The translations under genes and the position numbers were made by a program. A stretch of 17,825 nucleotides of DNA from DASWRT01 sp036403035. Lineage in GTDB: Bacteria > Pseudomonadota > Alphaproteobacteria > ATCC43930 > CGMCC-115725. The stretch is taken from assembly GCA_036403035.1 (NCBI GenBank), contig DASWRT010000176.1, positions 1-17,825 of the forward strand. Reading direction: 5' to 3'. The notes under the pieces are model-generated. The model did not search any database and was not told the DNA's origin. It was given only the letters and a program-made list of their open reading frames with translations. Every line of letters starts with the position of its first letter. The first letter of the stretch is position 1. Below are positions 1 to 7,004 of the stretch, in pieces.

Positions 1-1
1 C

Positions 2-1150
2 GTCGAGAGCGACTATCGGCTCGAATGGATGGCCGATCCGTGGCCGGACGTCGAGCGCGCCGGGCGCTGGCTGCTCGACCTCGCCGCGGCATACCGGCCC
101 GATATCGTCCACCTCAACGGTTACGCGCACGGCGCTCTCGACTGGCCGGCGCCCGTGCTGGTCGCCGGCCATTCCTGCGTCCTCTCCTGGTGGGATGCGG
201 TGAAGGGCGAGCCAGCGCCGGCAACGGACTGGGCGGGCTACCGCACCGCCGTCGCGCACGGCCTCCGCGCCGCCGACGCGGTCGTCGCCCCGACCCGCGC
301 CATGCTCGACGCGCTGCACCGGCACTACGGGCTGCCGATCGAACGCGGCCGGGTGATTCCAAACGGGACTGCGCTGGCAGCCTCCCACCGACGATCGACA
401 ACCCAACACGATTCGCAAAACCTTGCCGCGGGTCCCCTCTCCCGTTCACGGGAGAGGGACAGGGTGAGGGGAGTTCTCTCTTCTCCTCAGATTTCTCCGG
501 CGCCGGTGACGATCGGCGCGCGGCCCTCACCCCGACCCTCTCCCGCAGGCGGGAGAGGGAGAACGATTGTCGCGCAAATTGGAGAGGGAGATTGGGGTTC
601 CAAACAACCCGTCATCCTCTCCGCCGGGCGGCTGTGGGACGAGGCGAAGAACGTTGCGGCGCTCGACCGCGTCGCCGCGGATCTGCCGTGGCCGGTGCTG
701 ATCGCGGGGGAGGCGGCGCACCCGGACGGGCACGTCTTCGCGGCATCGCATGCGACGCTGCTCGGCCGGCTCGACGCGGCGCGCATGGCGGAGCGGTACG
801 CAAGCGCCTCGATCTATGCGCTGCCGGCCCGCTACGAGCCGTTCGGGCTTTCCGCCCTGGAGGCCGCCGCCGCGGGCTGCGCGCTCGTGCTCGGCGACAT
901 TCGGTCGCTGCGCGAGATCTGGGGCGACGCCGCCCTGTTCGTGCCTCCGGGGGACGACGCGGCGCTCGCCGCGGCGCTCCGCCGCCTGATCGGCGATCCC
1001 GTGCTGCGCGCCCGCTGCGCCGCCCGCGCGCAGCGCCGGGCCGGACGCTTCACCGCCACCCGCATGGCCAAGGCTTACGCGGCGCTGTACCGCGGCCTGC
1101 GCCGCTCCGCCGAGTCGTCCTTGCCTCTTCTTGCCGCCAACGACGCCTGA
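2..1150 (+). CDS. GT4-type glycosyltransferase, 5' partial, carrying an in-frame palindromic repeat insertion
   Basis: The reading frame is open from base 2, so the N-terminus lies outside the window; the Met at 29 is probably internal. It looks like a GT-B fold, retaining family 4 glycosyltransferase, moving sugar from an activated donor to a glycan in the cytoplasm. Seen: HLNGYAHG near the N-terminal domain, APTRAMLDAL and VIPNG at the domain junction, LSAGRLWDEAKN opening the donor-binding domain, and an EPFGLSALEAAAAG segment matching the family's E-x7-E signature. Between VIPNG (ends 367) and VILSAGR (from 611) about 80 codons replace the 10-15 usual in the family. That stretch consists largely of an inverted pair of GC-rich palindromes, which the frame crosses without a stop. 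It heads a four-gene operon; the next ATG is 5 bases after its stop. Whether the insertion leaves the enzyme active is unknown. Confidence 0.85.
   Translation, partial: VESDYRLEWMADPWPDVERAGRWLLDLAAAYRPDIVHLNGYAHGALDWPAPVLVAGHSCVLSWWDAVKGEPAPATDWAGYRTAVAHGLRAADAVVAPTRAMLDALHRHYGLPIERGRVIPNGTALAASHRRSTTQHDSQNLAAGPLSRSRERDRVRGVLSSPQISPAPVTIGARPSPRPSPAGGRGRTIVAQIGEGDWGSKQPVILSAGRLWDEAKNVAALDRVAADLPWPVLIAGEAAHPDGHVFAASHATLLGRLDAARMAERYASASIYALPARYEPFGLSALEAAAAGCALVLGDIRSLREIWGDAALFVPPGDDAALAAALRRLIGDPVLRARCAARAQRRAGRFTATRMAKAYAALYRGLRRSAESSLPLLAANDA
434..559. repeat. Inverted pair of CCCTCTCCCG palindromes (REP/MITE-like) inside a glycosyltransferase gene
   Basis: Two hairpin units face each other. 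The left unit has arms 435-444 and 449-458 (CCCTCTCCCG/CGGGAGAGGG, loop TTCA) followed by GGGTGAGGG at 462-470. The right unit starts CCCTCACCC at 524-532 and has arms 536-546 and 549-559 (CCCTCTCCCGC/GCGGGAGAGGG). The right unit is close to the reverse complement of the left, so the whole is a long inverted repeat with about 53 bases between. The same family occurs at 16865-16956. Such pairs are usually intergenic; here the copy is translated, giving Arg/Pro/Ser-rich segments such as PLSRSRERDRVRG and RPSPRPSPAGGRGR. Confidence 0.85.
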
Positions 1151-1155
1151 CCGAC

Positions 1156-2283
1156 ATGCATGTCGTCATCTTCTGCCATTCCCTCGTCTCCGACTGGAAC
1201 CATGGCAACGCTCATTTCCTCCGCGGCGTCGTCCGCGAGATGCAGCGGCGCGGGCACATCGTCCGCGTCTTCGAGCCGCGGGACGGCTGGAGCCTCGCCA
1301 ATCTCCGCCGCGAAGCCGGCGAGGGCGCGGTCGACGCCTTCCGCGCCGCCTATCCGGACCTGACGAGCGACTTCTACGACCCGGCGACGATCGATCTCGA
1401 TCGCGCGCTCGACGGCGCCGATCTCGTGATCGCGCACGAATGGAGCGATCACGGCCTGATCGCGCGCCTGTCGCAGCACCGCAAGGGCGGGGCGCCCTAC
1501 CGGCTGCTGTTCCACGACACGCACCACCGCGCGGTGACGCAGCCCGAACAGATGGCCGCCTACGACCTCACCGGCTTCGACGGCGTGCTCGCCTTCGGCG
1601 AGGTGCTGCGCTGGCTCTACGTCACGCGCGGCTGGGCGCAGCGCGCCTGGACGTGGCACGAGGCCGCCGACACCACCGTCTTCGCGCCGATCGAGGCGGA
1701 GAAGGAAGGCGATCTCGTCTGGATCGGGAACTGGGGCGACGACGAGCGGACGCGCGAGCTGCACGAGTTCCTGCTGCAACCGGCGAAGGAACTGGGGCTG
1801 CGGGCAGCGGTCCATGGCGTGCGCTACCCGCCGGAGGCGCTGGCCGCGCTCGCCGACGCCGGCATCCGCTATGGCGGGCACGTTGCGAACTACCGCGCGC
1901 CGCATCTCTTCGCCCGGCATCGCGTCACCGTGCACGTGCCGCGCCGGCCCTACGCGGCGGCGCTGCCGGGCATCCCGACGATCCGGGTGTTCGAGGCGCT
2001 GGCCTGCGGCATCCCGCTGATCAGCGCGCCGTGGGACGACGCCGAGGACCTGTTCGAGCCGGGCGAGGATTTCCTCGTCGCACGCGATGGAAACCAGATG
2101 AAACGGCACCTCGCGAACGTTCTGGGTGATCCGGCGTTTGCGGCGTCAATTGCGGAGCGCGGGCGCCGCGTGATCCTGGCGCGGCATAGCTGCGCCCGGC
2201 GAGTCGACGAGCTGCTGGCGATCTGCCGCGACCTCGGCGTCGCCGGACTGGAGACGGAGAACGCGGAATGCCGAGCGGATTGA
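1156..2283 (+). CDS. CgeB-like glycosyltransferase (Glyco_trans_1_2 type), paralogue 1
   Basis: A 375-residue cytoplasmic protein resembling CgeB/Glyco_trans_1_2 glycosyltransferases. The N-terminus MHVVIFCHSLVSDWNHGNAH followed by LRGVVREMQRRGHIVRVFEP is the first Rossmann strand and helix of a GT-B fold. The C-terminal signature begins near residue 277 (RVFEALACGIPLISAPW) and continues to LFEPGEDFLVARD, the nucleotide-sugar-binding half of the fold. The same two blocks recur in the next two genes, so the three are paralogues. The start is the ATG 5 bases after the preceding stop. A longer in-frame extension to base 25 only reads through the upstream gene in another frame. The last 16 bases overlap the next gene, indicating translational coupling. 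Donor and acceptor cannot be told from sequence. Confidence 0.85.
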   Translation: MHVVIFCHSLVSDWNHGNAHFLRGVVREMQRRGHIVRVFEPRDGWSLANLRREAGEGAVDAFRAAYPDLTSDFYDPATIDLDRALDGADLVIAHEWSDHGLIARLSQHRKGGAPYRLLFHDTHHRAVTQPEQMAAYDLTGFDGVLAFGEVLRWLYVTRGWAQRAWTWHEAADTTVFAPIEAEKEGDLVWIGNWGDDERTRELHEFLLQPAKELGLRAAVHGVRYPPEALAALADAGIRYGGHVANYRAPHLFARHRVTVHVPRRPYAAALPGIPTIRVFEALACGIPLISAPWDDAEDLFEPGEDFLVARDGNQMKRHLANVLGDPAFAASIAERGRRVILARHSCARRVDELLAICRDLGVAGLETENAECRAD

Positions 2284-3410
2284 ACGTCGCCTTCTTCGGG
2301 TCGAGCCTGGTTTCGGCCTATTGGAACGGCGCCGCCACCTACTACCGCGGCATCGTGCGGGCGCTGGCAGGCCGCGGCCACCGCGTCACCTTCTACGAGC
2401 CGGACGCCTACGACCGGCAGAAGCACCGCGACATCCCCGATCCGGACTGGGCGCGCGTCGTCGTCTACCCCGCCGAGCGGGACGCCGTCGACCGGATGCT
2501 GGAGAACGCGCGCGGCGCCGACGTGATCGTCAAGGCGAGCGGCGTCGGCGTGTTCGACGCCCATCTCGAAGAGGCGGTGCTGGCGCTCGGCGGGCCGGGG
2601 CGGACGGTGATCTTCTGGGATGTCGACGCCCCGGCGACGCTGGCCCGCGTCGACGAGAACCGGAGCGATCCCTTCCGCGCGCTGATCCCCCGCTACGACC
2701 TGATCCTGACTTACGGCGGCGGCGACCCGGTGGTGCGCGCGTATGGGGCGCTCGGGGCGCGGCAGTGCGTACCGGTCTACAACGGGCTGGATCCGTCGAC
2801 GCATTTCCCGGTCGCGCCCGATCCGCGCTTCGCCGCCGACCTCGGGCTGCTCGCGAATCGACTCCCCGACCGCGAGGCGCGCGTCGAGGAGTTCTTCCTG
2901 AAGCCGGCGGCGCTGCTGCCGCAGAAACGCTTCCTGCTCGGCGGCAACGGCTGGGGCGACAAGGCGATTCCGGGCAACGTACGCTACCTGGGCCACGTCT
3001 ATACGGCGGACCACAACGCCTTCAACTGCACCGCTTCCGCCGTGCTCAACATCAGCCGCGACAGCATGGCGAGGATGGGCTTCAGCCCGGCCACCCGCGT
3101 CTTTGAGGCGGCGGGCGCCGGCGCCTGCCTCATCACCGACGCGTGGGAGGGCATCGATTTCTTTTTCGAGCCCGGCCGCGAGCTGCTGGTCGCGCGGGAC
3201 TGCGGCGAGGTCGCCGAGATTCTCGCCGGGCTCACGCCGGAACGCATCCGCGCCGTCGGCGACGCGGCGCTGCGGCGTGTGCTGGCGGACCACACCTACG
3301 ACGCGCGGGTCGCGCTCGTGGAGGACATCCTGGCCGGCAAGGATCCGGGCAGACGCGACCGGCTGGCCGGCGTTTCGGAAACGATGCTGACCGCGGTGGA
3401 GACGGCATGA
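2268..3410 (+). CDS. CgeB-like glycosyltransferase, paralogue 2
   Basis: A 380-residue protein, second of three tandem CgeB-like glycosyltransferases. The N-terminal block LNVAFFGSSLVSAYWNGAAT then YRGIVRALAGRGHRVTFYEP matches the neighbours on both sides. A central VIFWDVDAPATLARV segment aligns with AFYDIDTPVTLAKL of the third paralogue. The C-terminal donor-site block TRVFEAAGAGACLITDAW starts near residue 275 and continues to FFFEPGRELLVARDCGE. The ATG overlaps the preceding gene by 16 bases and the stop overlaps the next start as ATGA, so the genes are translationally coupled. Paralogues 2 and 3 look closer to each other than to paralogue 1, judged by eye. Acting together on successive sugars of one polysaccharide or glycan is plausible but not shown. 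Confidence 0.85.
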   Translation: MPSGLNVAFFGSSLVSAYWNGAATYYRGIVRALAGRGHRVTFYEPDAYDRQKHRDIPDPDWARVVVYPAERDAVDRMLENARGADVIVKASGVGVFDAHLEEAVLALGGPGRTVIFWDVDAPATLARVDENRSDPFRALIPRYDLILTYGGGDPVVRAYGALGARQCVPVYNGLDPSTHFPVAPDPRFAADLGLLANRLPDREARVEEFFLKPAALLPQKRFLLGGNGWGDKAIPGNVRYLGHVYTADHNAFNCTASAVLNISRDSMARMGFSPATRVFEAAGAGACLITDAWEGIDFFFEPGRELLVARDCGEVAEILAGLTPERIRAVGDAALRRVLADHTYDARVALVEDILAGKDPGRRDRLAGVSETMLTAVETA

Positions 3411-4618
3411 AGAACGGCGGCGGAAGCAACGGCAACAAACCGCGATCCCTGTCGGTCGTCATCTTCGGCCTGTCGATCACCTCGTCCTGGGGCAACGGCC
3501 ACGCGACCACCTACCGCGGCCTCGTCCGCGAGCTGGTGCGGCGCGGCCATGGGGTGACCTTCCTGGAACGCGACGTGCCGTGGTACGCGAGCACCCGCGA
3601 CCTGCCGGACCCGCCTTACGGCGCGACGCATCTCTACGCGTCGCTGGCCGAGGCGAAGGATCGCTTCGCCGCGCTGGTGCGCGACGCCGACCTCGTGGTC
3701 GTCGGCTCGTACGTGCCGGAGGGCGTCGCGGTCGGGCAGTGGGTGACGGCGACGGCACGCGGCCTCACCGCCTTCTACGACATCGATACGCCGGTGACGC
3801 TCGCCAAGCTGGCGCGCGGCGACGAGGAGTACCTGTCCGCCGAGCTGATCCCGCGTTACGGCCTGTATCTCTCCTTCACCGGCGGGCCGGTGCTGCGGCA
3901 CCTGGAACGGCGGCTCGGCTCGCCGATGGCGCGGCCGCTCTACTGTTCGGTCGACCCGGAACTGTATTTCCCCGACCCGGCGGCGGCGATCCGCTGGGAC
4001 ATGGGCTACATGGGTACCTACAGCGACGACCGGCAGCCGGTGCTCGACCGGCTCCTGGTGTCGCCGGCCCGCGCGCTGCCGGCGGCGCGCTTCGTCGTCG
4101 CCGGGCCGCAATACCCGGATACGATCGCCTGGCCGGAGAACGTCGAGCGGATCGACCATCTCGCCCCGCACGAGCACCGCGCCTTCTACAATGCGCAGCT
4201 TTTCACGCTGAACGTGACGCGGGCCGACATGGTGCGCGCCGGCTGGTCGCCCAGCGTGCGGCTGTTCGAGGCGGCGGCGTGCAGCGTGCCGATCGTCAGC
4301 GATCCCTGGGCCGGGCTCGACCATTTCTTCAGGCCCGGCGAGGAGATCCTGATCGCGCGCAGCGCCGAGGAGAGCCTCGCCTTCCTCAGCGGCACCGGTG
4401 ACGAGGAACGCGGCCGCATCGGTGCCCGCGCCCGCCGTCGCGTGCTCAAGTCGCACACCGCGGCGACGCGCGCCGCGGAACTGGAGGAGTATGCGCTCGC
4501 CGGCCTGGACCGTCAGGTTCGGGCGCGGGGGACGCCGCCGGCCCGCGTCGTCGGCTCCCATGCCTCGCCGGCGCGCGGCGGCGCAGCGCCGGACGCTCCA
4601 CAGACGACGGCGTTGTAG
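3407..4618 (+). CDS. CgeB-like glycosyltransferase, paralogue 3
   Basis: A 403-residue protein, last of the glycosyltransferase operon. The chosen ATG sits in an ATGA overlap with the previous stop; the open frame extends further 5' but lies inside the upstream gene. After a short Gly/Asn-rich start come the conserved LSVVIFGLSITSSWGNGHAT and YRGLVRELVRRGHGVTFLER. The C-terminal donor-site block VRLFEAAACSVPIVSDPW lies near residue 284, followed by FFRPGEEILIARS. The last 30 or so residues, after about residue 370, are Ala/Arg/Pro-rich and low in complexity, with no counterpart in the paralogues. A strong hairpin lies just after the stop, supporting this as the operon end. Confidence 0.85.
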   Translation: MKNGGGSNGNKPRSLSVVIFGLSITSSWGNGHATTYRGLVRELVRRGHGVTFLERDVPWYASTRDLPDPPYGATHLYASLAEAKDRFAALVRDADLVVVGSYVPEGVAVGQWVTATARGLTAFYDIDTPVTLAKLARGDEEYLSAELIPRYGLYLSFTGGPVLRHLERRLGSPMARPLYCSVDPELYFPDPAAAIRWDMGYMGTYSDDRQPVLDRLLVSPARALPAARFVVAGPQYPDTIAWPENVERIDHLAPHEHRAFYNAQLFTLNVTRADMVRAGWSPSVRLFEAAACSVPIVSDPWAGLDHFFRPGEEILIARSAEESLAFLSGTGDEERGRIGARARRRVLKSHTAATRAAELEEYALAGLDRQVRARGTPPARVVGSHASPARGGAAPDAPQTTAL

Positions 4619-4632
4619 AAGGGGCGTTGTAA

Positions 4633-4665
4633 AGGACGCCCGCCGGACGAGACGGCGGGCGTCCT
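4633..4665. terminator. Perfect 13-bp hairpin between convergent genes, likely bidirectional terminator
   Basis: AGGACGCCCGCCG (4633-4645) pairs exactly with CGGCGGGCGTCCT (4653-4665) around a 7-base loop. It sits 14 bases after the glycosyltransferase operon stop and 11 bases before the stop of the convergent gene at 4677. There is no real T-run on the plus side; the minus-strand exit reads TTTACAA, a weak one. Position and perfect pairing are observed; the terminator role is inferred. Confidence 0.7.
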
Positions 4666-4676
4666 CGAGTCCGCGG

Positions 4677-5000
4677 TTAACCCCAGTGGCCCGGGATCAG
4701 GACCCAGCGGTGGTGACGCTCTTCCCAATGCTCCGGAACCCAGACGGCGCGCGGATGCGGCGCGCGGACATAGTGGCCGGGGACCCAGACATATTCGCCA
4801 TGGGCCCAGCGCCAGAAGCCGGGCCGCCAAGCCATCGGGCGGCCCGGCGGGCCGGGCGGCGGCGGCGGGACGACCTCTTCGTGCAGCGGTGGCGGCGGCT
4901 GCATCGGATAGCCTTGCGCGTCGGCGGCGCCGCTTCCTGCCGCCAGCGCGGCGAGCAGCAGCCCGACGCGCAGCGTTCCGACGACGATACTACGCACCAT
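4677..5000 (-). CDS. Secreted YXWXXGXW-repeat family protein
   Basis: A 107-residue protein with an N-terminal signal peptide: a positively charged MVRS start, then hydrophobic VGLLLAALAAGSGA, likely cleaved after ADA near residue 28. A proline run (PPPPPGPPG, about residues 45-53) follows. The C-terminal half carries aromatic repeats of the YXWXXGXW type: WRPGFWRW, YVWVPGHYV, VWVPEHW and WVLIPGHW. Proteins of this kind are common in the proteobacterial envelope, and their role is not well established. The start is the ATG at 5000, preceded on the minus strand by GAGGAACAAGCA, a good ribosome binding site, and placed right before the signal peptide. An open-frame extension to 5231 has no signal-like sequence. 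It is divergent from the LTXXQ gene at 5255, across about 250 bases. Confidence 0.8.
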   Translation of the reverse strand: MVRSIVVGTLRVGLLLAALAAGSGAADAQGYPMQPPPPLHEEVVPPPPPGPPGRPMAWRPGFWRWAHGEYVWVPGHYVRAPHPRAVWVPEHWEERHHRWVLIPGHWG

Positions 5001-5254
5001 TGCTTGTTCCTCGACAATGTTCTGCCCGTCAGGAATGGGCGATGATGGTATGCACGCATTGGAGCGGTCGTCCCCACGGCAGGTTGATCGTCCGCCGAGA
5101 CGGCGCGTCCCGGCGATCCGGCGCCATGTCCGAAAAATCTCACAGGCCGGCGCCGGACGTCGCGGGGATGAGGACCGTTCTCCCGGCGATAAACGACTAG
5201 GCCCGGTTTCATCCCCGGGCATCAGCGGCAACCATCGACGAAGAGAAAGCCACC

Positions 5255-5818
5255 ATGTTTTCGATCACGACGGCTCCGGTCGCGCGCACGCTTGCGGCGG
5301 CATTCATGAGCGCGGGTCTTCTTGCCGGGCCGACCGCCGCCCATATGGCCGCGGCTGCCGAACTGGCGCAGAACGCGGCACCGGCCCCCGCCCCGGCGAC
5401 GGCCGCTCCGGCGCCGCAGGCGGCCGCTCCGTCCGCGCATAGCCACGCCAGGGGAAACCGCGCCGATGTCGTGGAGGCCCGGATCACGGCGCTTCACGAC
5501 GAGCTGAAGATCACGCCCGCGCAGAGCGCGCAGTGGAACGATGTCGCCCAGGTGATGCGCGAGAATGCCCATTCGATGGAGACGCTGGTCCGGCAGCGGT
5601 CGCGGAATGCGCAGGCCATGACGGCGATCGACGATCTCCGCTCCTACGAGGAAATCGCCGAAGCGCACGCCGACGGCGTGAAACGGCTCCTCCCGGCTTT
5701 CCAGGCGCTCTACGACACGATGTCGCCGGAGCAGAAGAAGACCGCCGACGCGGCGTTCCGGCATCACGGCGGCAGGAATACCGCACGCAAGGCCGCGGCG
5801 AAGAACCACGCGGGATGA
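5255..5818 (+). CDS. Periplasmic LTXXQ-motif (Spy/CpxP-like) protein
   Basis: A 187-residue protein with an N-terminal signal-type segment (ARTLAAAFMSAGLLAG, residues 10-25, then an Ala-rich stretch) and an Ala/Pro linker (about 40-62). A helical domain follows with two LTXXQ-type motifs: ITPAQSAQW at residues 86-94 and MSPEQKK at 156-162. This matches the Spy/CpxP-like family, in which periplasmic proteins act as ATP-independent chaperones or sense envelope stress. The C-terminus is basic and His-rich (FRHHGGRNTARKAAAKNH). The ATG at 5255 follows GAAGAGAAAGCCACC. It precedes another secreted protein gene by about 50 bases and may be co-transcribed with it. The exact function in this organism is not known. 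Confidence 0.8.
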   Translation: MFSITTAPVARTLAAAFMSAGLLAGPTAAHMAAAAELAQNAAPAPAPATAAPAPQAAAPSAHSHARGNRADVVEARITALHDELKITPAQSAQWNDVAQVMRENAHSMETLVRQRSRNAQAMTAIDDLRSYEEIAEAHADGVKRLLPAFQALYDTMSPEQKKTADAAFRHHGGRNTARKAAAKNHAG

Positions 5819-5867
5819 CGGTCCGCAGCGATAGGGCCTTCTTCTTGCGCGTGAAAGGATGGATCGT

Positions 5868-6179
5868 ATGGAAACCCTGACGACGGCGGTGCGCATCCAC
5901 CGTCTTTCGACCGCCCTTGCTCTCGCCGCCGTCGTGGCCGTCGGCGCCGGGCTGGCGGCAGCGAGGCCGGCTTTCGCCGACGAGCACGATTTGCGCCGCG
6001 AGCGCGTCGAACACGGGCAACGCGAGCACCGCGAGCATGCCGAACGTGAGCGGGAAGATCGCGGGCGGTGGGAACACCAGCGCTACGTGCCGCCGCGGCC
6101 CATCTATGCCCCGCCTCCGGTCGTCTATGCGCCGCCATTCCCGCCGCCGGGGATCAATTTCTCGTTCAATATCCGCTGA
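5868..6179 (+). CDS. Small secreted charged/proline-rich protein, unknown function
   Basis: A 103-residue protein I do not recognise. It has a clear signal peptide (basic start, then LSTALALAAVVAVGAGLAA, likely cut after AFA at residue 37). A highly charged segment rich in Arg, Glu and His follows (residues 39-70, probably one long helix), then a Pro/Tyr tail (PPRPIYAPPPVVYAPPFPPP) and a hydrophobic end. The ATG at 5868 is preferred over the in-frame ATG at 5859 because AAAGGATGG at 5854-5862 is correctly spaced only for the later one. It lies 49 bases after the LTXXQ gene. The composition suggests a periplasmic or surface-associated structural protein. Confidence 0.7.
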   Translation: METLTTAVRIHRLSTALALAAVVAVGAGLAAARPAFADEHDLRRERVEHGQREHREHAEREREDRGRWEHQRYVPPRPIYAPPPVVYAPPFPPPGINFSFNIR

Positions 6180-6208
6180 AGCGGGCCGGCGGCACGCTGC
6201 GCATCACC

Positions 6209-6225
6209 TCCCCGTCTTTCGGGGG
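6209..6225 (+). terminator. Short GC hairpin after the small secreted protein gene
   Basis: CCCCG (6210-6214) and CGGGG (6220-6224) pair around TCTTT, with one extra G-T wobble pair, about 30 bases past the stop at 6179. There is no T-run, so it is only a possible terminator. Confidence 0.3.
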
Positions 6226-6321
6226 CCGGGAGATGGGGGCTTGCGATGGGTGCCGCCGGAGAGCTTCCCGCGGGAGCGATGCTCCGCGCGCCGGCTGGCC
6301 GGAGCCTGCCGCGAAGGGCTT

Positions 6322-6735
6322 TCAAGCGAAGATATCGATGGCCGCGAGCCGGCCGACGCGGCTCCCCAGTGCAGCCGCGAACGAACTGGTGAAGTTCGTT
6401 CCGCTCGCAATCTCGGTGCCGACCGCGGGCGGATGCCGAACGATTTGGTATCGCCAGGACCCGGAACTCGAGTCGTACCACGTCGTCGTCGAGAGCCTCG
6501 GCTGACCGGCGCCGCCGTACGCCGCGACTGCAACGCTCGTCTTGCCCGTCGACTCTCCGGCCGCCTCGGCGGATTGCACCGGTTGCGCCGATCTGTCCGC
6601 CTGGGTCGGCTGGGGCGATCCCTTCCGAGTCGGCGATGCCTCGACCGTGCGCACCGCGGCGGCACGTACGACGAACCCTTCCGGCGGGAACCGGCTCTCG
6701 AACGCGGCGGCGGTGGATGCGGAGACTGCGGTCAT
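6322..6735 (-). CDS. Hypothetical protein of 137 residues
   Basis: I do not recognise this protein. It has no signal peptide or membrane segment. The N-terminal half is Ala/Ser/Thr/Gln-rich and probably disordered. The C-terminal third looks folded: TWYDSSSGSWRYQIV, then PPAVGTEIASGTNFTSSFAA and LGSRVGRLAAIDIFA. The YDSSSGSWRYQIV stretch weakly recalls the strand pattern of FlaG-like domains, but this is not enough to name it. A good sigma-70-like promoter on the same strand at 6820-6847 supports a real gene; the ribosome binding site before the ATG is weak. It is divergent from the ATP-grasp gene. Confidence 0.6.
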   Translation of the reverse strand: MTAVSASTAAAFESRFPPEGFVVRAAAVRTVEASPTRKGSPQPTQADRSAQPVQSAEAAGESTGKTSVAVAAYGGAGQPRLSTTTWYDSSSGSWRYQIVRHPPAVGTEIASGTNFTSSFAAALGSRVGRLAAIDIFA

Positions 6736-6819
6736 GGCGAACAGTCTGTCTTTAATTGGCCCTCGAAGTCGGCGCCATCACAACGGCAATGCGCCGCAAG
6801 CAGTTGAGTCGATGGTGAT

Positions 6820-6847
6820 AAAATAGCGCCCAAGTAGAAAATGTCAA
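6820..6847 (-). promoter_or_regulatory. Sigma-70-like promoter for the 137-residue hypothetical gene
   Basis: Read on the minus strand, TTGACA (6847-6842) and TATTTT (6825-6820) are separated by 16 bases, a near-consensus -35/-10 pair. Transcription would start near 6813, giving a leader of about 78 bases before the ATG at 6735. The surrounding sequence is AT-richer than the coding DNA around it. Confidence 0.6.
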
Positions 6848-7004
6848 GGTAGCCCTGCATGACTGCTGACAGACGTAAGCCGGTATTAACGAACGATCCA
6901 TAAGGAGGGAGCAGGGTTGCCGCCGGGCTTCCGAGGGCGGCTGGAGCCGCCCGAGGCGGCGCGCGCGCCGCGTGCCCGGAACGGAAGCGGAGGGAGGAAC
7001 AAGC

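Noticed and set aside
434..559. Possible CRISPR array because of repeated palindromes
   Set aside because: There are only two units, inverted rather than direct, with no regular spacers and no cas genes.
25..1155. N-terminal extension fusing paralogue 1 to upstream sequence in one 752-codon frame
   Set aside because: The extension is the out-of-phase reading of the GT4 gene. Homology starts exactly at the ATG at 1156.
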